A stretch of DNA of 64,000 bases from JAFMDF01 sp965277445 (GTDB lineage: Bacteria > Bacteroidota > Bacteroidia > Chitinophagales > Saprospiraceae). Both the position numbers and the translations under genes were made by a program. The stretch covers positions 1,054,001 through 1,118,000 of the forward strand of contig CBDICY010000050.1 of the NCBI GenBank assembly GCA_965277445.1, written 5' to 3'. Shown here in pieces: positions 19,261 to 28,328 of the stretch. Below the pieces are notes generated by a model. It was not told where the DNA came from. It made no database searches and worked only from the letters and a program-made list of their open reading frames with translations. The first letter of the stretch is position 1. The number at the start of each line of letters is the position of its first letter.

Positions 19261-20565
19261 ATGCGCAGAGGCAAACAAAATTTTAGGTGTTCTTTTTGTG
19301 GCAGAGATAAATCAGAAGCCCTGATTCTAATTGCAGGGATTGATGGACATATCTGTGAAGTATGTGTAGAGCAAGCAGAAGAAATCATCCAAGAGGAATT
19401 GTATGGCAATAAAAAAGGAGATAAGGGGGCTGCTGTCGGAGCTGCGACTGGTGGCGCTGGTAGCGAAACAGGAAAGATAGCATGGGAAGGAGAAGGAACA
19501 GATTTAGCTAGTAAATTAACGCCTAGAGATATTAAAGGGCATCTTGATAAATATGTGATTGGTCAAGATGATGCCAAAAAGTTCCTATCTGTTGCGGTTT
19601 ATAACCACTATAAACGTTTGAAGCAACCAGCCGATGATGAGATCGAGATCGAAAAATCCAATATTTTATTAGTCGGAAGAACAGGTACTGGAAAAACATT
19701 ATTAGCAAAAACCATTGCTAGAATGTTGAAAGTACCTTTTGCGATTGTAGATGCGACTGTATTTACAGAAGCAGGCTATGTTGGAGAAGATGTTGAAAGT
19801 ATGTTAAGTCGTTTGCTACAAGCGTGCGATTATAATGTAGCTGCTGCGGAAAGAGGGATTGTGTATATTGATGAAATAGATAAAATTTCTAGAAAGTCAG
19901 ATAATCCATCTATCACTAGAGATGTATCAGGTGAAGGTGTTCAGCAAGCCATGCTAAAGATGTTGGAAGGCACAGAAGTAAATGTACCACCACAAGGCGG
20001 CAGAAAGCATCCAGAGCAAAAATTAGTCAAAGTAAATACCAATAATATTTTATTCATCTGTGGTGGCGCTTTTGATGGCATTGAAAAAATCATTGCTCGT
20101 CGAATGAACACTCAAGTGATTGGTTTTAATGCCGATGAGAAAGAATTGGTAGACCGAGAAAATTTATTGCAATACATTTCTCACGTCGATTTAAAGACGT
20201 TCGGTTTAATTCCTGAATTAATTGGTCGATTACCTGTCTTGACGTATTTAAAGCCATTGGATTTACCTGCTCTAACCGCTATTCTAACGGAGCCTAAAAA
20301 TTCATTAGTCAAACAATATTCTAGGTTATTCGAGTTAGAAAACATTGAGTTATCTTTTACAGCAGAAGCTTTAGATTTTATTGCAGAAACTGCTTTAGAT
20401 TATCAATTAGGTGCTAGAGGTTTGCGTTCTATTTGTGAAGCCATTATGACGGATGCGATGTATGAATTGCCTTCGCAAAAAGATGTACAATCTTTTGTAG
20501 TGGATCGTATTTATGCTGAGTCGAAATTGCGGAAGTCGAAGTTGGCGCAGTTGAAGGCGGCGTAA
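19261..20565 (+). CDS. clpX: ATP-dependent Clp protease ATP-binding subunit ClpX
   Basis: 434 residues. The N-terminal zinc-binding domain has CSFCGRD and CEVCVE (C-x2-C twice). The AAA+ core has Walker A GRTGTGKT, Walker B IDEIDK and the pore/sensor regions (EAGYVGEDVESML, YQLGARGLRS). A Gly/Ala-rich linker (AAVGAATGGAGSETG) separates the two. It unfolds substrates and feeds them to ClpP. The order tig-clpP-clpX supports the assignment. Confidence 0.97.
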   Translation: MRRGKQNFRCSFCGRDKSEALILIAGIDGHICEVCVEQAEEIIQEELYGNKKGDKGAAVGAATGGAGSETGKIAWEGEGTDLASKLTPRDIKGHLDKYVIGQDDAKKFLSVAVYNHYKRLKQPADDEIEIEKSNILLVGRTGTGKTLLAKTIARMLKVPFAIVDATVFTEAGYVGEDVESMLSRLLQACDYNVAAAERGIVYIDEIDKISRKSDNPSITRDVSGEGVQQAMLKMLEGTEVNVPPQGGRKHPEQKLVKVNTNNILFICGGAFDGIEKIIARRMNTQVIGFNADEKELVDRENLLQYISHVDLKTFGLIPELIGRLPVLTYLKPLDLPALTAILTEPKNSLVKQYSRLFELENIELSFTAEALDFIAETALDYQLGARGLRSICEAIMTDAMYELPSQKDVQSFVVDRIYAESKLRKSKLAQLKAA

Positions 20566-20628
20566 AAAGAAGTCAGAAGTCAGACCGAAAATTAAAATTT
20601 TCTGTCAGATGTCAGATATACAATATAA

Positions 20629-20668
20629 AACAGGCGTTACAAAATCAATTGTAACGCCTGTTTTGTTT
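20629..20668 (+). terminator. Rho-independent terminator of clpX
   Basis: AACAGGCGTTAC (20629-20640) and GTAACGCCTGTT (20651-20662) form a perfect 12-bp stem followed by TTGTTTTA. GAAGTCA word repeats lie just upstream (20570-20617). Confidence 0.85.
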
Positions 20669-20858
20669 TATGCTCTATAGATATATCAGTTTAAAATTAT
20701 ATTTTTTTAATGCACGCAAAGGCACAAAATCTGGATTGGGAATTAGTAATTCACATCATTGCGTAGTATTTATTCATCCGAGATATTATTTTATCTGTGG
20801 TACTCTTTATTCGAGAGCATCTACCAAGCATAGCATGGCACTACAAAAAATCAGTAGA

Positions 20859-22184
20859 CTAAAACGCCTCCCCTAAATAAACATCAATCAACTTCAATCG
20901 AAATAAATAATCATACTTCGCTCGCACCACATCCAATTCCGCAGTATCCAAATTCGTTTTAGTCGTCGTGTATTCCAAAGTATTGATTGCCCCTAACTGA
21001 TGTTTTTTCTGTGCGTTTTGAAAAGAAGCTTTAGCCGCATTTAAAGCAGATTCCGTCGCTTCCAAAGCAGACTTAGCACCATTGGCATTCGCAATAGCAT
21101 TTTGAATCGCCGATTTTAATTGTTGTTCTACTTGCCGTTGGCGCACTTCTGCGTTGATTAATTCCAAGCGAGCCTGTTCCATACCAATTCTGGTTTGGTG
21201 ATTATTATAAATCGGAATACTCACCCGAATGCCAACACTTTGTCCTAAGTTATTATCAATTTGATTGAAAAAGGGGCTATCGGTAAAATCAGAAACATTG
21301 GAATAACTCGAATTTATAGCGGCAGAAAGGGCGATACTTGGCAAACTGTTCGCTTTAGCAATCGGAATCCCCAAAGCAGCACTTTCCATCCGCAAAGCTG
21401 CTGCTTTAATGCTTGGCTGCGTATTAATTGCTTGGGTATAGATATTTGTTAGATCAAAGGGGGTCGACGAAATTGGATTGGTCACCATAGTTGGCACTTC
21501 AATTACCAACTGATAATCTGGGAGCAATTCCATTAAATTTTTCAGGCGCAAATAATTCACATCCAAAGCATTTTGTGCATTGACCAAAGTCTGGCGATTT
21601 CGAGCAATTTGAGCAACCATTTCTAAACGGTCGTTTTGCGGCAGCACACCTGCGGTAATCTGCCGATCAATGTATAATAATTGTTCTTTTGCCTGTGCCA
21701 CTTGTCGATTAGCAATCTCCACTTGCTCTTTCGCCAATAAAATATCCAAATAAGCGGCAGTAATATCCAAAGTTAAGGTCTGAATATAATCCTCCGATTC
21801 CGCTCTTGCCGCCGCGATATTAAATTGACTTTGTTTAATGGAATTCGTAATTCGTCCACCATTATAAACCACCGCACTCGTTTGAATACCAAAAGAATTA
21901 AAGCCTACTCGCTGATTTCTAAATCCATTGGTGGTTGGGTCTATCGTTCGCCCAAAGTTAAAACCACCATCTACATTCGCATTCACGCTTGGCAGACGGG
22001 CATATTGAGCTGATTTTTTTGCTAATTCTGCTTGTCGGATACCAATTTCGGTTTGTTTTAGGTTGAGGCTATTGGCTTTGGCGTGTTGAATGCATTGGGG
22101 TAGCGACCAAGTTGTTTGGCTAATTCCGTTAAAAGCAAAAGCTGCTCCACAAAGGAATATTAATAAGGTCTGTTTCATTTTCAT
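20859..22184 (-). CDS. TolC-family outer membrane efflux protein
   Basis: 441 residues. A Sec signal peptide (FLCGAAFAFNGISQ) precedes two OEP repeats with long alternating helical stretches (QVEIANRQVAQAKEQLLY; LEATESALNAAKASFQNAQ) and the typical end TTKTNLDTAELDVVRAKYDYLF. It forms a trimeric outer membrane channel for type I secretion or efflux. No inner membrane partner is adjacent. The HlyD/ABC pair at 42-45 kb could use it, but this cannot be shown. Confidence 0.9.
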   Translation of the reverse strand: MKMKQTLLIFLCGAAFAFNGISQTTWSLPQCIQHAKANSLNLKQTEIGIRQAELAKKSAQYARLPSVNANVDGGFNFGRTIDPTTNGFRNQRVGFNSFGIQTSAVVYNGGRITNSIKQSQFNIAAARAESEDYIQTLTLDITAAYLDILLAKEQVEIANRQVAQAKEQLLYIDRQITAGVLPQNDRLEMVAQIARNRQTLVNAQNALDVNYLRLKNLMELLPDYQLVIEVPTMVTNPISSTPFDLTNIYTQAINTQPSIKAAALRMESAALGIPIAKANSLPSIALSAAINSSYSNVSDFTDSPFFNQIDNNLGQSVGIRVSIPIYNNHQTRIGMEQARLELINAEVRQRQVEQQLKSAIQNAIANANGAKSALEATESALNAAKASFQNAQKKHQLGAINTLEYTTTKTNLDTAELDVVRAKYDYLFRLKLIDVYLGEAF

Positions 22185-22223
22185 TGGTTTTTTATAATGG
22201 GTTTAAAAGTAAAAGCACTAAGG

Positions 22224-22646
22224 TTAATCAGGAGGGTGACCATGCCCATAAGTTACTCTTCTAATATTAATTGACGCAAAACGATTCATCTTCAATCGTT
22301 CAACAGTAACTCTTCCAGTAGGTGTAAGTCCTATTATTGTTAAAAAATCCTCACTCCAGATAAAATGATCCTGCCATTTATCTTTCCTTGGATGAAATAA
22401 AGAAACAGTTTGTTTAGATAGCGTATCAAAAGCAGTTATGGCAACTCCTTTTGATAAATTACAAGCATGACAAGCTTTGGCTAAATTAGCTAATTCATCT
22501 GTTCCGCCTAATACGCTAGGAATAATGTGTTCATTGGTGAAAGTAGGTGCAAAATACATTTGTAACAACTTACAATATTCACAACAGCCCTTTGCCAATT
22601 TATCTAATTGCTTTTGTGTAGTTTTAGGTATATATTTTTTAGGCAT
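22224..22646 (-). CDS. HNH endonuclease family protein
   Basis: 140 residues. HNH fold: CCEYCK zinc knuckle, NEHIIPSVLGGTDELANLA with the catalytic His, and the second knuckle CHACNLSKG. It continues with the conserved tail LFHPRKDKWQDHF and GLTPTGRVTVERLKMNR. The same tail is common in a widely spread cassette in cyanobacteria and other bacteria, where a protein like the next upstream one precedes it. Its start overlaps the upstream gene by 8 bases, implying coupling. Role (toxin, mobile or repair nuclease) is unproven. Confidence 0.85.
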   Translation of the reverse strand: MPKKYIPKTTQKQLDKLAKGCCEYCKLLQMYFAPTFTNEHIIPSVLGGTDELANLAKACHACNLSKGVAITAFDTLSKQTVSLFHPRKDKWQDHFIWSEDFLTIIGLTPTGRVTVERLKMNRFASINIRRVTYGHGHPPD

Positions 22647-23055
22647 ATTGTCTTGCTCTTGGCTTTAGTTTTAATCGTTTAGGTATTTCTTCTAAACTAG
22701 TATCCCAATGTTTAGCCAATTCTTTCATCAAGAGCAATCTTTCATAAGTCCATTGTTCCATTATTTTGACAAGTTTCTCAGATTCTTTACGCTCCACCTC
22801 TGTTAGTACTTCTCGTTCTAATTTCGAAGATAAAGCATCAAATTTTTTCCAAAATTCAGCTGATGGCCCTCCCTTCTTTATTTTATCAATCAATTCCCGT
22901 TCTTTCTTTTTAAAATCAGGAGATTTTCGTTTTTCAAGAATTTTCAATGCCTGTTCAATAAATCCCTCTAGATCAGGCATCTTTAATTGAGTTACATCTC
23001 TCAATAATTGTTCAATTTTACTGTTTTTATTAGCATCAATTTTAGCAATCGCCAT
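22639..23055 (-). CDS. Helical partner protein of the HNH cassette
   Basis: 138 residues, all charged and helical, starting MAIAKIDANKNSKIEQLL and ending with KRLKLKPRARQYA. There is no membrane segment or enzyme motif. Its 3' end overlaps the HNH start by 8 bases. I recall similar proteins preceding the same HNH type in cyanobacteria, and the arrangement looks like an antitoxin-toxin or carrier-cargo pair (inference). Confidence 0.7.
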   Translation of the reverse strand: MAIAKIDANKNSKIEQLLRDVTQLKMPDLEGFIEQALKILEKRKSPDFKKKERELIDKIKKGGPSAEFWKKFDALSSKLEREVLTEVERKESEKLVKIMEQWTYERLLLMKELAKHWDTSLEEIPKRLKLKPRARQYA

Positions 23056-23111
23056 AATTAAATTTTTTATAAAAATACAGTTTTTACCTAATTATTCAAA
23101 ATGAAGCTTTA

Positions 23112-24356
23112 TCAAAATAGTCCCCGTTCACTCAATAATACTTCTGTTTCCTCCAAAGGAAAATAATCCAATTTATCCAATACCACCGTCTGTTCTACGC
23201 CATCCTGTTCAAAAGTCATCGTCAATTCATCAAGTCCTTTAAAACTAAAAGCGCAATATTTATCTGCGGTATCCATCAATTGTCCATTCAATGAAATCAC
23301 TTTTGCCCCAGGTAAGATACCTACCTTATTCGCTGCAAAACCCGTATAAATAGACTTAATCAGCAAGGCATCCGCTTTTTCGTCATATCGGGCACCAAAA
23401 CCAAAACCCTTGCGACCAAAATATTGCTGAGCATAAGGTGCTAAAATTAAAACATCATCTTTCCAACTGATGGTGGTTTTATAGTTTTTCAGAAAACCTA
23501 AACCTAATAACCCCATCGGTGTATCACTTGCAGAAACGGAAAAATGAGGCAAACTAATATTACCTATCTGAAAGTGTTCAACTTCTTGAATCATGGCTTT
23601 AGATTTATTTTCGCCATCTAAACCAACACTCGCATTCCCTATCATATCAATACGTCTACCTTTCACTTTTTCCACTTCTTTAATATTGGTACTCGCATAA
23701 CCACTATTACCCAAATCAACCGTAAAGCGCGTTTTCAAAGAATCTGCGTCTAATTTGGCCGTTACATATAATTGATGCCCATAAGGGTTTTCGCTTAATT
23801 TGATGGTATCTACCGTTTCCTCAAAAGTGAGTTGGTCTAATTCCGAAACTACTTGAATTTCCTCTTTTTCAAAATCTATTTGCCAGACTAAATGCTGCAT
23901 GGCTTCTTTACCTAAAATGCCATAAATATCATCGGTACAAGAAATGGGTAATTTCTCAATACTTTCAGCCGAGACATTTTTAAATTCAATATTCCCCAGC
24001 ACCAATTGGTCAATTTGGTGAATATCAGGAAATAACATCCCGCCACCTGCACCAATCGCAAAACCATTTCCAATATCGGGCAAATCTTGCTGGTCTAGCA
24101 TATTTTTAAAAACATAAGTAGTCGCCCCTGAATCTAAAATAAAGGGGTATTTTTCTTTACTCCCATTAATCCGTACTTCTACTATCATATGTCTGGACGG
24201 GCTGTAATAAAAAGGAATCGTCTCCTTTACATTTTCGCTCACCAATTCTACTCGGTCGAGTACTTTGAAAATGTTGAACATGTAGATCACTAAACCTACG
24301 AAGGCGATAACGCCTGTGCTAATGATGCCTAAAAGGACTTTTTGCCATGTTTTCAT
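23112..24356 (-). CDS. Retropepsin-like aspartic protease with PDZ domain
   Basis: 414 residues. An N-terminal membrane anchor (VLLGIISTGVIAFVGLVIYMF) precedes two aspartyl protease lobes with active-site-like FILDSGATT and FTVDLGNSG, and a C-terminal PDZ-like domain (GFGARYDEKADALLIKSI, NKVGILPGAKVISLNGQ). Bacteroidota have many such single-chain proteins. In this one the second lobe reads DLG rather than D-[ST]-G, as often seen. It faces the periplasm; substrate unknown. Confidence 0.85.
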   Translation of the reverse strand: MKTWQKVLLGIISTGVIAFVGLVIYMFNIFKVLDRVELVSENVKETIPFYYSPSRHMIVEVRINGSKEKYPFILDSGATTYVFKNMLDQQDLPDIGNGFAIGAGGGMLFPDIHQIDQLVLGNIEFKNVSAESIEKLPISCTDDIYGILGKEAMQHLVWQIDFEKEEIQVVSELDQLTFEETVDTIKLSENPYGHQLYVTAKLDADSLKTRFTVDLGNSGYASTNIKEVEKVKGRRIDMIGNASVGLDGENKSKAMIQEVEHFQIGNISLPHFSVSASDTPMGLLGLGFLKNYKTTISWKDDVLILAPYAQQYFGRKGFGFGARYDEKADALLIKSIYTGFAANKVGILPGAKVISLNGQLMDTADKYCAFSFKGLDELTMTFEQDGVEQTVVLDKLDYFPLEETEVLLSERGLF

Positions 24357-24370
24357 GATAATTTATTTTG

Positions 24371-24476
24371 TTGTTGCCAGTTGCGGGTTGCCAGTTGCGA
24401 GTTGCCCGTTACGTGTTAACAACTGGCAACTCGTAACTGGCAACTGGCAACTCGTAACTGGTAACTGGTAACTGGT
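24371..24476. repeat. Self-complementary GTTGCCAGTTGCGAG / GGTAACTGG word repeat
   Basis: The left half repeats GTTGCCAGTTGCG and GAGTTGCC. The right half repeats CAACTGGCAACTCGTAACTG, with spacer ACGTGTTAAC. Near-perfect 20-bp arms can pair (one G-T difference). It lies between two minus-strand genes, directly after the CPBP gene in genome coordinates. Confidence 0.75.
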
Positions 24477-25342
24477 TAAGCTTGAATACTTTCTTCAATA
24501 GTAATAGCAGATTCATTCACTTTTTGAAAGCCTCGATAAGCTAGGTAAGCAACTATGGCAGCAGCAGCGAAGGAAGCGATGTATAATAGGTCATTGCCAA
24601 TCATAATTCGAGTAGACTCCGTACTTGCCTCCCCCATACTAAAAGCGATAACGTTATTAATTACATGCAAGACAATTACGCCCCAAAGAGATTGGGTTTT
24701 CACATAAATCCAACCTAAGATTAAGCCTGCAAAAAAAGTACCCATTACTTGCAGAGGTTGCATGTGAATTAAACCAAAGATAAGTGCAGAAAAGATAATC
24801 GCCTTAGTTGGATTATATTTTTTCAGCAATCCTTCTAATATAACGCCTCTGAAAATAATTTCTTCACAAATAGGTCCTATTAATCCACCTGCAATTAGCA
24901 TAGCGATAGGATTTAATCCTTCAAATATCTCTTTGTATGACTCTAACATTGCTTCATACCCGGGCAAATAAGTCATAAGTTCTCCAATTATGTATTGTAT
25001 GCCGAATAGGAATAAAAAACCTAAAGGTATTAATTTAACAAAAATGGATTTCCACTGAAAAGCGGTAGTCGATAATCCTCTCATTTTATAATAGATCCAA
25101 GCCCCAATTACAAAAGCTAAAATCAATCCAATTGGCATTACGATGGCTTGCGCTTCTTCCATTTCTGATATTCCCAATACAGGCATAGCAATCAGCATAA
25201 CTGGAATAAAGACTATTATCTGAATCGCTAAAAATAATATACCTAAGCCCAGTCCACCCCAAAAAGAAAGCGAAGTGTCTTTGGCTTCAAATATAGCTTG
25301 TTGTTCTAGGTTTTCTGCGGTTAAGGTGTTGTTGATTTCCAT
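24476..25342 (-). CDS. CPBP-family intramembrane metalloprotease
   Basis: 288 residues with about eight hydrophobic segments. Abi/CPBP motifs are GPICEEIIFRGVILEGLL (EExxxR), FGLIHMQPLQV (His motif) and VLHVINNVIAF. Family members are membrane Rce1-like proteases, sometimes giving immunity to bacteriocins. The preceding gene at 25321 overlaps its start by 22 bases. Confidence 0.88.
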   Translation of the reverse strand: MEINNTLTAENLEQQAIFEAKDTSLSFWGGLGLGILFLAIQIIVFIPVMLIAMPVLGISEMEEAQAIVMPIGLILAFVIGAWIYYKMRGLSTTAFQWKSIFVKLIPLGFLFLFGIQYIIGELMTYLPGYEAMLESYKEIFEGLNPIAMLIAGGLIGPICEEIIFRGVILEGLLKKYNPTKAIIFSALIFGLIHMQPLQVMGTFFAGLILGWIYVKTQSLWGVIVLHVINNVIAFSMGEASTESTRIMIGNDLLYIASFAAAAIVAYLAYRGFQKVNESAITIEESIQA

Positions 25343-25605
25343 GATTTGACTGGTTTTGATGTGATGAAATAAGCGGGTGATTGCTTACGAGTACTTGTTT
25401 TCTTTTTCGTTTTCGGGAAATAGGCTTTAAAAGCTAAATAGCCATACCTTATTCCTAAGCTAATAAACAAAAGCTGTATGCTTTCCAATATATACTTTAG
25501 CTCTTTCCATTGTGCATTATTTAGATGAATGACTAGGAAATAGAGACTAATGACAATATAGGTGAAATTTTTATTTACATCTTTTAAATTTCTTTTAAAG
25601 GACAT
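25321..25605 (-). CDS. Small membrane protein, unknown
   Basis: 94 residues beginning MSFKRNLKDVNKNFTY, with two hydrophobic segments (YIVISLYFLVIHL, LLFISLGIRYGYLAF) and a basic tail. It overlaps the start of the CPBP gene on the same strand, so the two are probably co-translated. Family not recognised. Confidence 0.6.
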   Translation of the reverse strand: MSFKRNLKDVNKNFTYIVISLYFLVIHLNNAQWKELKYILESIQLLFISLGIRYGYLAFKAYFPKTKKKTSTRKQSPAYFITSKPVKSWKSTTP

Positions 25606-25635
25606 TTTACAACATCAAATCTAGTTAAAGTAAAT

Positions 25636-26550
25636 TCACTCTATAGCAATAATGAACCGTTCCCCATTACCCAAAGTAAAAATACCATTACCTCCAATTA
25701 CATTTTCATGCAAAATAATTGGTTCAGCAAAAGGATTGCCAATATTATCATTATATGTAGTCAAAGCTTCTTCAAATAAAAAGCGATCTTTTGAAATGGA
25801 GGTTAAACTTATTTCAAGATCGTCCCCAGATGTTACCTCTAAATCAGATACAGCAATATGTAATTCATATTCTTGACCATCAAAGGTAATATCTGAAATC
25901 ATTAGTCCTTCTTCTATTTTTTTAACAATAGGATTAATGGAGGAAATAGTAGGATAGTTTCTAATTACTTCTAAATTTTCCTCGTTAGTCAAAATGGCAA
26001 CATTAACCACATAGTAATTCTCTTCATTCGGAATATCTTTAAACCTCACCGTAACTTCATCTACTAAATCTCCATTAATGTCTGCAATTGCATTTTTCTT
26101 GAAATCACCTGCAATGATTGGCACAGTAGCAGGAAATTTTTGAATCGTTTCGATTTTCTCAAATTGTGAGGCTTCGACTTGAAGTTTGTAAGTCAAGTCC
26201 TCTTTAAAATCCATTTTTTCTCCAAAAAAAATATTACGAGCAAGCAATTGTCCATTTTCAGCAGTATCTATCAATGTTTGCTCATAACTAAATATTTGCA
26301 TCAATTCATTTTCTTCAAAAATTTCAACTTTGAGGTCTATTAAAGATAATGGACTATCAGTCTCTAAAATACCACTTGTAGTTGTTAAATATACTAAAGG
26401 AGTAGCATCTAAATCACTAAAATGAGTCGTAATAGCTAAATTATTATCATATTCAGGTAATTCAAGCTCGACTACTGGATCAAAAAAACCACTTTCACAT
26501 CCAGTTAGAAAACCAAAAAGAATTAGGTAAATTATATATTTAAATTGCAT
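25636..26550 (-). CDS. DUF4249 domain-containing lipoprotein
   Basis: 304 residues with lipobox GFLTGCES. The pattern FDPVVELELPEYDNNLAI is the usual start of DUF4249 proteins, which are encoded beside TonB-dependent receptors in Bacteroidota. Here it is directly downstream (33 bases) of the frameshifted receptor on the same strand. It probably serves with that receptor in outer membrane uptake (inference from context). Confidence 0.85.
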   Translation of the reverse strand: MQFKYIIYLILFGFLTGCESGFFDPVVELELPEYDNNLAITTHFSDLDATPLVYLTTTSGILETDSPLSLIDLKVEIFEENELMQIFSYEQTLIDTAENGQLLARNIFFGEKMDFKEDLTYKLQVEASQFEKIETIQKFPATVPIIAGDFKKNAIADINGDLVDEVTVRFKDIPNEENYYVVNVAILTNEENLEVIRNYPTISSINPIVKKIEEGLMISDITFDGQEYELHIAVSDLEVTSGDDLEISLTSISKDRFLFEEALTTYNDNIGNPFAEPIILHENVIGGNGIFTLGNGERFIIAIE

Positions 26551-26583
26551 CGTAATTATTTTAAGGTGAGAAATTAAGATTAT

Positions 26584-28326
26584 CTAAAATTCAAACCGAT
26601 AAACTATTGAAGGTGTTAAACCGAGTAAGCTTGTTTGTTGAAACGTACGTTCTCCACTAGCATTTCGTTCAGTAGATATGTAATATGGATTTTTTCGATT
26701 ATAAAGGTTATATACCCCAAAAGCCCAATACCCTTTCCATCTTCTATTTATATTCTTTTTGCTTGCCAATTCTACATTTATATCCATGCGATGATAGGCA
26801 GGCATTCTAAAACTATTCTTTGCTTCAATATTTTCAACTTCCTGAAAAATTAAATCACCATCCCTATCTAAGGTAGTCGTTGTATACCTATACTGTGGTA
26901 AAGTAATTGCATTTCCAGTACCGTAGACCCAAACTCCAGAAATAGATAATCGTTTGTTAATTTGATGATTTAACACCAATGAAATATCATGCCTTCGGTC
27001 GTAGCGAAAAGGAAAAGTTTTTCCATCATTAATTTCATCAAATTGTCGCCAGTTCCAACTAAAGGTATACCCTATCCAGCCTGTAGTTTTACCTTGTTTT
27101 TTTTGTAAAAATATTTCTGCACCATAAGCTTTACCGATACCTTGGGTAATTTTATCTTCCCAATTATTTTCAGCCCCAATAAAGGTAGTCCCCTCTTTAT
27201 AAGAAACCACATTATTCATTTTTTTGTAATATCCTTCTATATTTAATTCAATACTTTTAAAAAGGGTTGTAGATACCCCTATTGCGGTCTGCCAAGCATC
27301 TTGAGGTTTAATTCGGTCTGTACTAGGTACCCACAAATCTGTTGGTAAACCAAGTGATTCATTGGTTAGTAAATTAATGTATTGCGCCATTTTAGTATAC
27401 GAAGCTTTTATTGCCCATTTATCATCGGCTAGATAGCGTAAACTAAGTCTAGGTTGCCAGGAAGCATAAGTTTGTTTCCGCACCTGAAAAGTATTCGCAT
27501 GAAGCCCTATATTCGCTTTAAATGCGCCAAATTTAAAATCGTCCTCTACATAAAAATGAGCTTCCAATGAATTCAAGCGGTCAGAACCTAAAGTAGATTC
27601 AATCGAAGTAGTCGCATCGCTACTAATTTTATATTGCAAAACACCAGGGTCATAACTATGTCTAGTTAAGCTGCTACCAAAACGTATATAATGAGTAGGG
27701 TTAGGAATATAATCAAGGTCTATTTTCCCAGACCAATCATAGATACCAGAAAAATATTGGTTCGTAAAACTATTTTGTTGCCCATTAATCTTACTTTGAT
27801 TCTCTGCACCTAAATTAAATCTAAAACGGCTATGTGTCACGGTCGTATTAGCAAATAACTTGTTATTTATCATATAATTCCAACGAAAGGCAGTTGTAAT
27901 ATTCCCCCAATCAATCTGACTGTTAAATTGCGTGAAATCAGTCAGGTCAAATTGCTTCTTTACATCAAATCCAAATACATCAGAACCAGTATATGCACTT
28001 AAGTATAGACGATGTTTATTATTTATTTTATAATTTAATTTGGCGTTCAAGTCATAAAAATAAAGCGCTAAAGAAATATCTTCCCCTGATTCTTTCGTGC
28101 TTTTCTTAATTAGAGGTTTTATCAAAAAATCAATATACGTTCGCCTTCCCGAAATAATAAAAGAACTTTTATCTTTTTGAATGGGGCCTTCAAGGGTCAA
28201 CTTTGAAGAAATCATGCCTACATCGCCTTTCATTTGAAATTTTTGCATATTCCCTTCTTTCATAGCAATATCTAAAACAGCAGATAACCTTCCTCCATAT
28301 CGCGCTGGAATTCCGCCTTTCGTCAA
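26584..28326 (-). CDS. TonB-dependent receptor, barrel part (continues the frameshifted gene at 28329)
   Basis: 580 codons starting inside the plug (TKGGIPARYGGRLSAVLDIA), followed by the beta-barrel with alternating strands and a terminal aromatic strand (LGLTPSIVYRFEF). It joins the frame of 28329-28943 if one T is added to the T4 run corresponding to plus-strand AAAA at 28354-28357. The restored sequence reads FYSVFNSDALKNVTLTKGG, the normal family sequence. The apparent start is not a real one. Either a recent pseudogene, a phase-variable tract or a sequencing error. Confidence 0.85.
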   Translation of the reverse strand: MTKGGIPARYGGRLSAVLDIAMKEGNMQKFQMKGDVGMISSKLTLEGPIQKDKSSFIISGRRTYIDFLIKPLIKKSTKESGEDISLALYFYDLNAKLNYKINNKHRLYLSAYTGSDVFGFDVKKQFDLTDFTQFNSQIDWGNITTAFRWNYMINNKLFANTTVTHSRFRFNLGAENQSKINGQQNSFTNQYFSGIYDWSGKIDLDYIPNPTHYIRFGSSLTRHSYDPGVLQYKISSDATTSIESTLGSDRLNSLEAHFYVEDDFKFGAFKANIGLHANTFQVRKQTYASWQPRLSLRYLADDKWAIKASYTKMAQYINLLTNESLGLPTDLWVPSTDRIKPQDAWQTAIGVSTTLFKSIELNIEGYYKKMNNVVSYKEGTTFIGAENNWEDKITQGIGKAYGAEIFLQKKQGKTTGWIGYTFSWNWRQFDEINDGKTFPFRYDRRHDISLVLNHQINKRLSISGVWVYGTGNAITLPQYRYTTTTLDRDGDLIFQEVENIEAKNSFRMPAYHRMDINVELASKKNINRRWKGYWAFGVYNLYNRKNPYYISTERNASGERTFQQTSLLGLTPSIVYRFEF

Positions 28327-28328
28327 CG

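Noticed and set aside
20670..20876. 68-codon frame after the clpX terminator
   Set aside because: Composition is not protein-like, it overlaps the TolC gene end, and lacks any motif.
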